This document shows, one piece after another, positions 1 to 10,616 of a stretch of DNA of 64,000 nucleotides (within the stretch, counting starts at the first letter, position 1; each line of letters starts with the position of its first letter). The notes beneath the pieces were generated by a model, which saw only the letters and a list, made by a program, of their open reading frames with translations, was not told the origin of the DNA and did no database searches. The stretch spans positions 372,001-436,000 of the forward strand of contig WION01000012.1 in assembly GCA_015039365.1 (NCBI GenBank), in the 5' to 3' direction. The translations under genes and the position numbers were made by a program. Source of the DNA: Amanita rubescens (Eukaryota > Basidiomycota > Agaricomycetes > Agaricales > Amanitaceae).

Positions 1-974
1 TCAGGAATCTTTCCAGAGGCGACCTTGAGCCGCATAGAAGAAGATATATCGTCAACGTTACCCTCGATTCATATTTTTAATCGCGATTCGGGACCCCTTT
101 ATGCCGACCTTAAAGATATGCTCTGTGCCTGGGTAATTTCCCGCAGCGATGAGGGCTTGGATTACACAACGGGTGCCGCAAAAATTGCGGCCATGATGTT
201 AATCAATATGCCCGCGCCACAAGGGTTTAACGTCATGAAAAATCTTCTCGAAAGGCATTGTATGCGGAGCTTTTACGGGGGTGATGCCACACGAGACGAT
301 GTAAGCTTACGTATACACAATGCATCCAACCAAGACTTAATGATTCAACAGGTTGAGGCCTATTATCGGTAAGCGTTCAGAGTGTTCGGTGCTAATCCTG
401 CGTTTTACCGTACGCCACCAGCATATTTGATACGCTTCTGGCGGACGGCATGCCCAAAAGTGTGTCTCATTTTATTCGGCGTTAAGGCTGTCCCTAATTC
501 GGCGGCAAGTATTCTTCAATTTCAAACAGCATCATGTGTCGCCCGCCGCGTACCTGCCCGACTGGCTTCTACCCCTCTTTTTAAATCATTTACCGTTTGA
601 GGCTTGCGCCCGTGTTTGGGACGTTGTTATTTTAGAAGGTGATTCATTTTTGTATCGTGCGGCGTTGGCTATCTTGGCCGTTTTGGAACCTCGGCTGTTC
701 TTCCCGGAAAGAAAGGAGTTACTTGAACTGCTCAAGTAAGTTCTCACGTACTATACATAATGGACGTATTTAATTAACGCATATGATCGCAAGGGGTGAG
801 AATAGGGCTGCACTTGTGGTAGCTCAGCGAGAGAAACGACCTTTAGATGGAGGCAAGTATGAGATCTATGGTTTGGATGAGGAAACACTTTGGGAGCGGA
901 TTGAGAGCATGAACGACTGGTGGAGGGAAAGTACATGGACGCGTTTGATACAACGCGAACTGCCAGATGTATAG
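1..974 (+). CDS. TBC-domain Rab GTPase-activating protein, 5' truncated by window edge
   Basis: This is the C-terminal half of a TBC (Tre2/Bub2/Cdc16) domain protein, a family that speeds GTP hydrolysis on Rab GTPases in membrane traffic. Exons are visible at about 1-368, 422-459, 530-735 and 794-974, joined by short GT-AG introns; the third has a clear TAATTAAC branch-like site. Recognisable parts are a helix with FYGGD, then AAYLPDWLLPLFLNHLPFEA and CARVWDVVILEGDSFLYRAA, as in TBC1D12/14-type domains, and a C-terminal tail ending RLIQRELPDV. Where most TBC domains have the catalytic YxQ glutamine finger, this reads Y-T-T-G-A. The arginine finger, if present, lies outside the window. The family is clear; the Rab target cannot be told. 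Confidence 0.85.
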
Positions 975-1165
975 TATTACGGGGTGGGATTAATACCGAG
1001 GCATCAGTACTGTCAGTACGTGATGATAATCGAAAAGGTTTCAATGATGGCTGTTATGACCTCCGGGCTTTCAATGCTTCTCCGTGTATTTAAAACTGTC
1101 CACAAAGTCCACATTTAGCACAAATCAAGATATAACTAAATGTCCAAATTAAAACGAGAAAATCT

Positions 1166-3204
1166 TCAAGACATATAATCATCAACGACTTGAAGCACGT
1201 TTCTCCAAAATTGTTCCACCACCGATTTGACGAATCCATTTTCATCGTAGCCCAAGCTAATCCATAGCTTTCCCGCAAATGTATATCCGAATAGAAGCAT
1301 CCCACCCGACCTTTGACGTGAACCTGTCGTAAGAGTATGCAACTGGATTCCAGGGTACGTAGCGTGCTTGTACATCGCATCCAAATTGCCAAGGAGCGAT
1401 AACCCAATCAGAGCCTTTGATGGGGGTCGCTCAGAAGCGTTGCCGAACAGCGAAACCGAATTTTGCGTTGGCTTCACGGGCTTGCCATCGTCCTGAAGTG
1501 CAAAAGTCTGGGCACGCTCGCTTCTCTCGCGAGCCATCTGGCGACAGCGTGATATGAGCATCGGGGTCTTCATCGCTGCGGTGCTCTGCTTCTTGGCTTC
1601 GCGACTTCTGTGCCAGAAAGTGGGAGCCAAGTCTTGAGAAGCGGGAAAGAAGGATGGGAGGATGACGTTGAAGTATCCGATGGCGATGAACCAATAGGAA
1701 TCGTGCAACGCTGGTTCGCTTAATAGGTTGGGTCGCACGTTGAGTGCGGAATACATCATACTGGGAATTATGTTGGAGACGAACGTATGAATAACGTGAA
1801 GGAACGTACCTTGGCAGCTCGGGTGACTCGCTTGATGTCTTGGCCCATGCTAGATTGCAGGCAGCAAAAAGAGCGCTTGATACTGACACTCCCTGCGCCT
1901 TGCATTTTTTAAGGATAGCCTTCGTACGCTGAGCGTCGAAAGCTTCGTTGTGAACCACTGTCTTCCTATCGGATCCCGACTGCCTCGGAAATACTTGGCC
2001 ACCCTACAAATGGTGAGCAATATTCGTGCCATAATGAATCAAAACCTACAATAGTTTTCTCCTGGCTCCGAAGGTAATCGACTTGCTTTGCGGCGCGTCC
2101 GAAGGGGCCGTCCTGAGCAGGCGGAAGCCTGTCCTCTAGTGCTTTTGGTAGATATTTCTGTCAAAAGTTTCAGTACCTTGATAACTGCGACTTATGCTCA
2201 AATTCACCATAGCAGTTCTTCGTTTGCTAAGCTCGTCATCCAGCATTTCTGATAGATCACTTAGTGTCTTGTCGCCACCTAGCAAAACGAAGAAGTCATT
2301 CGCGAATTGATGCAACGCCATTCCATCTCCAAGGAAGTGTGTGGCGCATATCAAAAAGCCGCAATCAACTTCGTCTGCGCCAGCTGGCGAAGAACTAGGC
2401 AAGTTGACAATGAGGTAGGATAGCCGGTCGTCAGAAAGCGTCCGTGGACCATTCAGATAAGAATCAACCAAGTCTAGCAAACGCGATCAGAATCCACCGA
2501 CACGGCAAGGAAAGATTAAACATACCATGACTCGACTGGGAACGGTATTCTATATTCTGGTCGGCACGAGATAGCGCCACCTTGGAATTTTCTGGCAATT
2601 GCATAGCTTCGGCGCAGTTAGAAGATGTGAAGTATTGAAATGTTCTTTTTTTGTGCTTACCCGAATCGGACATCATTGTAATCGTTCATGCGGACATTTG
2701 ATGCCAGCAATGGGTGGCACAATCTCAAGATTGCCCAAATTAGGCAGACACGGTTCCGTTCTGTAAGAGAGGGATTTAATCGGCATCCCAGGTGCAAGTA
2801 CCTAGACGTGAATGAGGACTCCTCGTAAATGATTTGAACTTAAATACTCACATGTCGTTAACACCATCTCCTCTTGAAGGTAAATAATAGGATAATTCTG
2901 TGTCTCCAAGAGACCTTTCAAAGCACAGTTCGGCCTTCTCTTCTGGAACCAATGCAGACTGCTCGTCTTCCGACTTTCTGGACACTGCATCCACATGTTT
3001 TGAGCGGATGACACTGAGGCCCTTTCGGAGCCAAGAATCGAGTTTGACGACGGTTCCCTTGAACAAGAAATTGACCATGGTTGGAGGATAGAGGAGTCCA
3101 ACCTCTAATGGACCAAAGGGGGCTAATATATCGTATCTCCCGAGGCATGGCGGTGGTAGTGGGGAATCTGATCTCGATCGTGCATCGGCAACTTTTCGCT
3201 TCAC
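1166..3204 (-). CDS. Condensation-domain / alcohol-acetyltransferase-like enzyme
   Basis: The protein looks like the chloramphenicol-acetyltransferase superfamily (AATase / NRPS condensation fold), which transfers acyl groups. It begins MKRKVADARSRSD at 3204, has the early segment GDTELSYYLPSRGDGVNDM near 2850-2900, and the active-site motif HFLGDG (HxxxDG) near 2335. A middle strand region AKCKAQGVSVSSALFAAC-like lies near 1900 and the C-terminal GYDENGF...FWRNVLQ region near 1180-1230. Introns are seen near 2850-2800, 2500-2130, 2090-1990 and 1811-1758. Near 2655 the frame changes by +1 after DVRF with no credible intron, so either one extra base or an unseen splice is present. It is a single stand-alone domain; substrate unknown. 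Upstream 3205-3682 holds its promoter, where I see no other gene. Confidence 0.7.
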
Positions 3205-3682
3205 GGCTGAGCCGAATGTGAGGCTCCTTTTTGATTGAATAGGGGAAAAAAGTGCTAATGTTCGTGAGAGTACGTCATGACGTCCGCCCGCAAACCATAT
3301 TCCCCAAAACGATAGGGAGGAAACGGGAAACCCCTGAAATTACCATAGAGGCCGTTCGAAGCCTGAAGCTGCCGGCGCTGCTAGAAAGGCTCGGCCAGGT
3401 AACGCGAACTGATGTGGCATGTCGGAAAGACGCGCTTTGCGTTATGATTGGCTGAACGTTTACGGCCTTCAAATTCCTGTCACGACCCAAACAGTAAGTT
3501 CGACTTGATCAGGCCTGTGATACAATTAACAATTACCACGCACGGCGTTCCTTGCCCTAAGGCACGAAGGATAGGATAGATCCTGGCTGTTTTGTTCTGT
3601 CAAATGTGGCAATTGCTAAGGATGTACAGTATAGTCCGATTTTCTACCTCTAGTCATCAAAATATAAGCGTAACATATCTAT

Positions 3683-5054
3683 TCAGTTCTTTTCCCTCCT
3701 TCCTTCAGGATATTGCCACACTACAGTTTCGTCATCATCCTCGCCCTTCGTCGTTAGAGGAACAGATTCAACGTCATTACGTTCGTTTGACTTCGTAGCA
3801 TTTTGTGCGCCCAGGCCCAGGTGTTTTACCCATGTATAATACCTATTAAAACTTAGTACTAAAATCTTGCCTTGCAGAGCGCACTTACATTGTACCGAGC
3901 ATGATTACTAGAATTGAAGTGGCGCGATTCCTATTGTGGTTTGCGCTAAGTTGAGAAGCATGCAAGAAATGAATGTTGACGTACACATTAAGAAGGTCAT
4001 TGAATATTAAGACTCCTAAAACGGTTTGCAAGACAGATTTCGCAGCCTAGTGAAGTGTATGGTTAGTCTGTGAAAGGGTCATTGAGCTGAACCGACGAAC
4101 GCTGGAGAACATGTGTGTGATCGGGCTTGTCACTTTGATGCTTAGGAGACCCGCAATGCAGAGCAGGAATCCGAAAAAGCCTGTGGCCAGGCAACCCCAG
4201 ACGAATACAAATCCATTCCATTCAACATCGTTGATCTTGCTGAACACTAGGGATACTTCGTTGTGAAGTACGACGAATGGCAAAAGGAATATGGCAGAGC
4301 CAACATTCGTCCACCATGCCAATTGTATTGTCGAATTGTTGCAGTAAGGCAAGGACTTTTTGATGAGCACGGCGTGAACAGCAATGAACACGGATGAAAG
4401 AAGCCCGTAGACCAGGGATAGAAGAGAAGGTGTGGATCTCAAGGGTGCATTCTGATGAGGTGCTATGCCTAAAATGAAGCCGAGCATCACGACTCCGGCT
4501 GCGGCCAGAACACGCGTCGAAGGAATGACTCGCGTATCAATGGCAGAAGCAAAGATCGTGAGAGGTAGCACCATTCCCCTTGCAATCTACTGCTAGTTAG
4601 CCTTAAACACAAAGAATGGTAGGTGTTCACGCACTTGGAAGAAAGTGGTTTCGACGTCTCGCAAACATAGTGTATTAAAAACAAGACCAATGATGTTGAC
4701 AAGCACAACGGGAGTAAGATTTTTTCGCCGTCTCTTTTTCGAAAACAGGTATCTCGACACGTTTGAACAAGAGCGCAGAAACGTGCAGCAGTATGACAGC
4801 GATTATTAGCTGTATCAGCAGGAATAATAGGGGCAGTTCTGGCGCATTGTTCAGAACAGCTTTGTTACTGTAGAACTTGTGAAAACTTGTCGACTCGTCA
4901 ACTCTAGAACAGCTACTTACACAAAGACCATCTGAGGCGAACATCAGTATCCGATAACCAGACAGTAGCACCAGCGACTTACGACGAGTGCCGCGGTCAT
5001 GTAGAACATGACCACGGCGGCGACTTGGATCGTCTGGCGACTAGGAATGTTCAT
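3683..5054 (-). CDS. GDP-fucose transporter, SLC35C1-like (drug/metabolite transporter superfamily)
   Basis: A Golgi-type nucleotide-sugar antiporter of the TPT/NST group. The start is placed at MNIPSRQTIQVAAVV (5054) because the longer upstream frame adds a non-membrane leader. Spliced reading gives MVFVNKAVLNN, then LTPVVLVNIIGLVFNTLCL, a run typical of SLC35C1, then FFQIARGMVLPLTIFAS, TRVIPSTRVLAAAGVVMLGF and a C-terminal pair of helices ending TSILVIMLGTMYYTWVKH. About ten hydrophobic segments fit the family. The last exons lie at 3683-3893, beyond the largest open frames. Near 4715 an A-run carries one base too many (+1). It is transcribed away from an O-fucosyltransferase-like gene (5590-7448), which fits a shared GDP-fucose pathway. 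Direct substrate evidence is absent; other GDP-sugars are possible. Confidence 0.85.
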
Positions 5055-5589
5055 GTTTGGACGGTGAAAGGGAGAGTCAAGAGATAGGGCGAAGCGCCTA
5101 AATGGACGAAGGTTGTGCAGTAGGCATCCTATAATAACTTGGGCCAACCCGCGGGATGAATCGATGACGATCAAGATCTGTTGATCGCCCGATCTGATCT
5201 TGTCCGAAGCACCGCATGTTGAGCCTCATGAGCAGCCTTTTACCGCACTGTTGGGTTCTCCTGTCAAACTATTATAGAACCCGTTCCCGCCCTTCCTTCT
5301 TATCTAAGTAGCACATTGTAGGAACGGCCATGAAAGTCCTTTGTTTCGAAAAATATCGCCACTCTCACACGCTTATCCTGCCGAACTTTGATGCTTGGTT
5401 GGCCTGTGGCTGTGCGCCTCCTCCCACCACTACTCCAACATTTGCAGTTTAGGGGCGCTATCCGCCGGAACTCTACATCCAATCGTCATCGAGGTAGCGG
5501 CGTCTCCACAGATCGCGTCCGAAAGAAAGGAGGAAGCCATTAGAAAAGCGTTCAACTCTGCAGTTTGTCTTGTCCACAATTTCTTCACC
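5055..5589. promoter_or_regulatory. Shared promoter region between GDP-fucose transporter and O-fucosyltransferase-like gene
   Basis: 535 bp separate the two divergent start codons. An AT-rich patch near 5268-5280 is the only TATA-like element seen. No other gene is supported; the open frames here are short and lack conserved composition. Confidence 0.35.
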
Positions 5590-7448
5590 ATGAGCGACAT
5601 GAACCGTCAATACCCTATGGCTACCATCCACTCTACTTCGGTGGAAGACTTCGATGCCGGTGACTCTGACATTCTACTTGGACGAACGGAAGAGACTTCC
5701 TATCCCTGGCAGCGTTGGTACATGGAACACCATTCCAAGAAAAGGAAACGTCTCTTTATTGTAGGCGCGGTCCTGGTCGTACTCTTTCTCTCAGGTATCA
5801 TGTACAAGGTGGGAGGGCACATGGCGGCCGACAAGATGCCTGAAATTTCGTCGGTACCAGAGGAGAGAATCGCCAACCGATTAATGGCTCTCAATGGCCC
5901 TCCTACTCTCAAGTTCAGAGGTTTGAATCTCTGTTTTTAGCTTTTTTGTGAGCCCGCGGCTAATAGTATATTCTTGGTAGACAATCTAAAGCCAAATTTG
6001 CGATATATCTCCTCTTGGATTGACGCTGGATGGAGTACGTTATTCTTGATTTTACTCGTCCCAAGAGATTGACTTTCCATCAGCAAATGATGTTATCACC
6101 TACGTCAGTCATTTTATCAAATTAGAGACACGTTAAATCTCAGAGCGTTTCTAGATGCACCTCGCTTATCTCGCCGTCATAACTCAGCGTATAGCAATCA
6201 TGGGCGTGTTTACGCCATCTCACATTGGATTCGAGATGGAAAACATAGAGTTTGGCAAAGTCTTCGACGTGCCGCGGTTGTCGAAACTCATTGGCTTGCC
6301 GGTGCTAGAATGGCACGAAGTCAAAGACAAGAACAGCACTGAGATTGACCAACTTGGTTGCTGGGATGTTTGGGAATCTGTCCAAACCGACGAGAGCGCG
6401 CCGAGGAAAAGCCGTGTTCCGGGCATCGTGGGTATAGGTAGGCCGTTCAAGCTCTTGTTATAATAGCCAATTTACACGTTATGATTTAGACCTCTCGTAT
6501 ACCAAAACTCCTTCATGGGTAAAGATCCTGCCAAACTACCCACATGATCGCCACAGCTCGTTCTTTTCTCTCTCGTCTCTTGGTTATCCAGACATGCGCG
6601 CGGAAGCTCTAGCAGATCCGAACCTCGTCGTACACGAATCAAGCATCAATGTTCGCCTTCCACCCGACGAGCAACTCTTGTGTTATGACTACCTGTATTA
6701 CACCGCAACTAACCTCGTACGCCACCAGCTAATGTGACTCTACCGCGCATTGACATCAGTCCTCGCTAGCCTTTCGAGTTTGAATATGATTACAGCCCAG
6801 CGTGGAGATTTGCTGGTCAGCACATGCATTGGGCACCAGAATTAGAGAAGCTAGCCGATCAGTATGTGCGACGCGCAATGGGTCTCAGCAATTTCGAGCC
6901 CACACCACTGGTTCGTTCATCATTGTCCACATTTTAACATGGTCTTGAATCGAGTAGTATATATCCATTCATGCACGACACTCGGATTTCGGCGCGTATT
7001 GTGGGGATCTACCCAAAGACCAATGCTTCGCATCTCCTGCCGTTATTGGGCGCCGCATCGAAGAGGTCCGCCAGGAGTTGCGAGATCGAAAGGGTATCGA
7101 AGTTCAGCATGTTGTTATGACCAGCGATGAACGTAATGCTACCTGGTGGGAGGATATAAGAAAACAGGGATGGCTCACAATTGATCACTCTCAAACGGTG
7201 GAGTTGTATGGTCATTGGTATAGTCAAATCCATCTTTGACATATCCATCTTTAACAATAGAAAACAGGTATCCAGTCTTGATCGACGCCGTTATTCAATC
7301 GAACGGGGCAGGCTTCGTTGGAACGGATAGATCAACTATGACGGTAATGGCAAAGAGGCGCGTTCAGTCATGGCATGATGGACCCGTTAGGGTAACAAAA
7401 TGGGGTACGTCAACAGCAGATGATCATCGGCGGCGGCAGTATATTTAG
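5590..7448 (+). CDS. GDP-fucose protein O-fucosyltransferase-like glycosyltransferase (type II membrane protein)
   Basis: A probable Golgi/ER lumen fucosyltransferase. The start MSDMNRQYPMATIH is followed by basic KKRKR at about residue 50 and one hydrophobic helix (LFIVGAVLVVLFLSGIMY), the layout of a type II signal anchor. Spliced exons then read NLKPNLRYISSWIDAGW, FTPSHIGFEMENIEFG, LLCYDYLYYTAT, AWRFAGQHMHWAPELE, and ISIHARHSDFGAYCGDL, resembling the HxRxxDF donor-binding motif of O-FucT enzymes. Near the end is AVIQSNGAGFVGTDRSTMT, matching the conserved acceptor/donor loop of that fold. Seven or so short introns are present. It is divergent from the GDP-fucose transporter and convergent, 74 bp apart, with the ketopantoate-reductase-like gene. 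Protein versus glycan acceptor is not known. Confidence 0.75.
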
Positions 7449-7521
7449 TATTCGATTTTTGTGGTATAATATGTGGACAAGGGACCCGATTCTAGGTGGA
7501 ATAGTCAAATTTATTTGCATG

Positions 7522-8717
7522 CTATAGTATCTGATCTTGCGGTATCTCACAACGGGCTTTTATAAGATAGTGTAATGCTGATATCCGTTTCATTCGGACT
7601 CCATAAGTTTGCCCAAGCATTAGTAGGTAGCCCGTGATATACTCGAGTTCTGTTGGTTTGCCGTTGCGAACATCCAACAACATGGAGGATATGTTCCCAT
7701 ATGTAGCTCCTGCCACTCGCAGTACCTCGTCATACAGGCTTGCCCTGGTGAGACCCATGGGGAGTCGATCCACATTGAAATCGTCTGGATTGAAGCCTTC
7801 TTTTGAGAATTCGCCCAGCATGCCTCCTATTTCCGCTGCATGCTCTGCTGCGAAAACTCTCTCCGCCTCCATGCAAATTTTCATGATAAACCCTTTGGCA
7901 GCATCGGACCTGAGGATTTCACCATTACGGCAACCCATAAGGGCGGTCAGAGTATTGATTGCAGCGTTAACAACTAGCTTCCGTCGCATAGCTACATGCA
8001 TTTCTGAGGTGGGATTCCATGAAACTCTCAGTTCCTCCATGGACTGTCAGTGCCGCAACAGTCTCGCGTAGGCTGCCGTAACGTATTTCGTTGGGGTCGT
8101 TGGGTCTAGCGATGTCGTTCAAGTTGAGTGTGCGTTCATACAGCGGTACGCTTTCGTTGCGGCAAGCTGGCTTCAAAATCCCTCCCAGTGGGATCGGGAA
8201 CAATGCCAAACTCCAACCGTCCGACACCGGTATGGACCGCGACGTCACGTTTGATAAATACGCCATGTGTGTTTGAGCACAAGACGAAGTGAGGTCGATG
8301 TTCCACGTTCGGGAATAACTTGTGAATAAGATTTTCATATACCCCCATACCGTTTTGCAGAAGGACGATGGTGGCATTGGGAGACAAGCGAGGAAGAAGT
8401 CCCTGCACGGTAGTAAACACTTGGTGAGCCTTGGTTACTACGATAAGCGACTCGATTTGTGGAAGGTCTGGTACCCATCCACGCCCTTCTGAATATGACA
8501 TTTTGTGTTCAAAGAGTTCAGAGTGATAACCCGTTGAACCGGTGAGTACGCCATCGCGCTCGATGTTGATGGTGGCGCTGTTGTTAATAAGAAAGCGGCG
8601 GGCATGCGAGGGCGTCCTATGTATAATGCTGATGCTGTTGGAGGGGTGAATGGTGCGGCGCAGATGATGGGAGATGAGGCGACCGACAGCACCTAAGCCC
8701 ACGATATGAAAATGCAT
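7522..8717 (-). CDS. 2-dehydropantoate 2-reductase (ketopantoate reductase) family, two frame breaks
   Basis: The ApbA/PanE family reduces ketopantoate with NADPH on the way to coenzyme A, though fungal members vary in substrate. The N-terminus MHFHIVGLGAVGRLISHHL carries the GxGxxG dinucleotide loop; IVLLQNGMGVYENLI and VGRLEFGIVPDPTGRDFEA follow. The C-terminal half reads MRRKLVVNAAINTLTALMGC, the conserved helical domain with catalytic Lys and Asn. The segment between (TLNLNDIARPNDPNEIRYGS) is in another frame: one extra base near 8153 and another near 8047. An alternative intron (GTATGA...CTGACAG, about 95 nt) would restore the frame but would delete a segment that looks coding. So this is an intact gene with two errors or a decaying copy. 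Confidence 0.75.
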
Positions 8718-8835
8718 GTACTAGGTAGATGCAGCAGAAGCGGAGTTTAGAACCGGCTCGGACCGGCATCCCGCACCGACGCACATCTCGTGAAGGTCGA
8801 GAGTGGGGAATGTCACTTCTGTCTCTCTTTCCTCC

Positions 8836-10395
8836 ATGGAGTCCGTCATTCTACAGCGCACTGGCCAGAAGGTTTGTACCTTTCAACTAATCCGCTGCTA
8901 TACTTACCCCCATTAGATGCCCCTTGTTGGGTAAGTCTCTCGAACGAGAATCGCGTCGCATGTCCTAATTACTTAATTATACTGCGCTAGGTTTGGTCTC
9001 TGGAAGGTATGTCATCTAATTGTCATCAAAGAGATTCCACCGATGAGACGTATCCCAGGTCACCAATACGACTTGCGCACAAGTATTCATACATCTCATT
9101 AACCATTAACCATGACATTGACATCTTATCGTTAGACCGTCTACACCGCCATCAAAGCTGGTTACAGACTCCTTGATGGCGCCGGGGACTACGGAAATGA
9201 GAAAGAAGCGGGAGAGGGCGTAAGACAGGCCATCGACGAAGGCATCGTTAAGAGAGAAGATCTCTGTAAGTCTAAATCGCATTGCAATTGATTGCGCTTA
9301 AACATCACATTCAGTCATAACATCCAAGGCGCGTCAACTCTTGCTTTGGAAAGGTTCGCAATCTGACTCGCATATAGCTGTGGAATACGTTCCACGCTTA
9401 TGAGAATGTCAGTAGTGTCGCATATATCTTGAGAAATTTGTCTCATCTCGTTTTAGGTCAAGCCTATCGCAAAAAAGCAGTTGGAAGACTGGGGACTAGA
9501 CTATTTTGACCTTTATCTCATTCATTTCCCAGTTTCCTTGAAATACGTCGATCCTGACCATTGCTATCCTCCTGAGTGGTTCGGGGACGATGGCAAGGTG
9601 CACCTCGGTAGGTTTCTCCGATCTCCAATGTCGCCCTTCTTATCCGCCTGCAGAAAATTCACCCCTCCATGGAACGTGGAAAGCCTTGGAAGAACTTGTC
9701 GATGAAGGCTTGGTTAAGAACATCGGCATCAGGTAAATATCTTCAATAAGATAGAATTATAATACTCATACCAGTAAAGTAATTTCAGTGGAGCTCTCAT
9801 TCTTGACATGTTAAGATACGCCCGTATCCCACCGCAAGTATTGCAAGTAGAGCTCCATCCCTATCTAACACAAGACGCTCTTGTACAATTAGTCAAGCAT
9901 TGCGGCATCGCTCTAACCGCTTATTCTTCTTTCGGGCCTCAGGTGCGAAGATGTCGACAACTTTTCCACCAATGATTTAATTTAGATCCAGAGCTATGTG
10001 GAGCTGAATATGAGCAAGGGTGCACAAAGCCTTTTCGAGTTAAACGTCATCCAAAGCATTGGTCAAAAGCACGGCAAAAGTGCGTTTGGCACAGTATAGG
10101 CATGATCGCCAGAGGTATTAATACCTTCACAGCCCCAGCACAGATCCTCCTTAGGTGGGCAACGCAACGTGGAATTGCTGTTATTCCCAAAAGCAACAAC
10201 GTCAGGAGACTCACCGAGAACTTGAAATGCAACTTGTTTGATCTCAGCGACGATGAAATAGCGCAAATCGGCGCCTTGAATAGAAACCTTAGGGTAAGTC
10301 TTAGTAGGTGTTTCGGGACTGCGTCTGACGCAGCAATTTAGTTGAATGACCCTGCTGACATTGATCCGCGTCCTGGGTATTTTCGCCTGAGCTGA
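8836..10395 (+). CDS. Aldo-keto reductase, xylose-reductase-like (AKR2-type)
   Basis: An NAD(P)H-dependent aldehyde/ketose reductase with a TIM-barrel fold. It starts [20 protein letters not shown] and is cut by about eight short introns. The catalytic tetrad is visible: Asp and Tyr in [19 protein letters not shown], Lys in FITSK, His in [14 protein letters not shown]. Later segments are [37 protein letters not shown] and [16 protein letters not shown] (cofactor phosphate/adenine binding). It ends [17 protein letters not shown] at 10395, beyond the last large open frame. The intron after TSK (9329-9377) appears to start with GC rather than GT, a rare but accepted donor. It lies divergent from the ketopantoate-reductase-like gene with about 120 bp between starts. 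Confidence 0.85.
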
Positions 10396-10616
10396 TTGAA
10401 TTTAACGTTTTATGATCATGATTATGAAAGTCTGTCATATATCTATGCTTTGAAATGTAGCCGCATGTCTGTGCGCGTTCGGGCTATGCTTTACGCAAGT
10501 TGACTGAAATGACTATCTATAAGCAAATAACTGCGCCGCAGAGCGCCCACGCGCAGCAGCTGAGTTTGAATTCCAATATATAGGGCGGCCATTCACATGA
10601 GTACAGCCCAATCCTA

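Noticed and set aside
8050..8145. A 95-nt intron explaining both ketopantoate-reductase frame breaks
   Set aside because: The splice would be in frame, but it would remove a segment that reads as conserved coding sequence, and the branch site lies too close to the acceptor.
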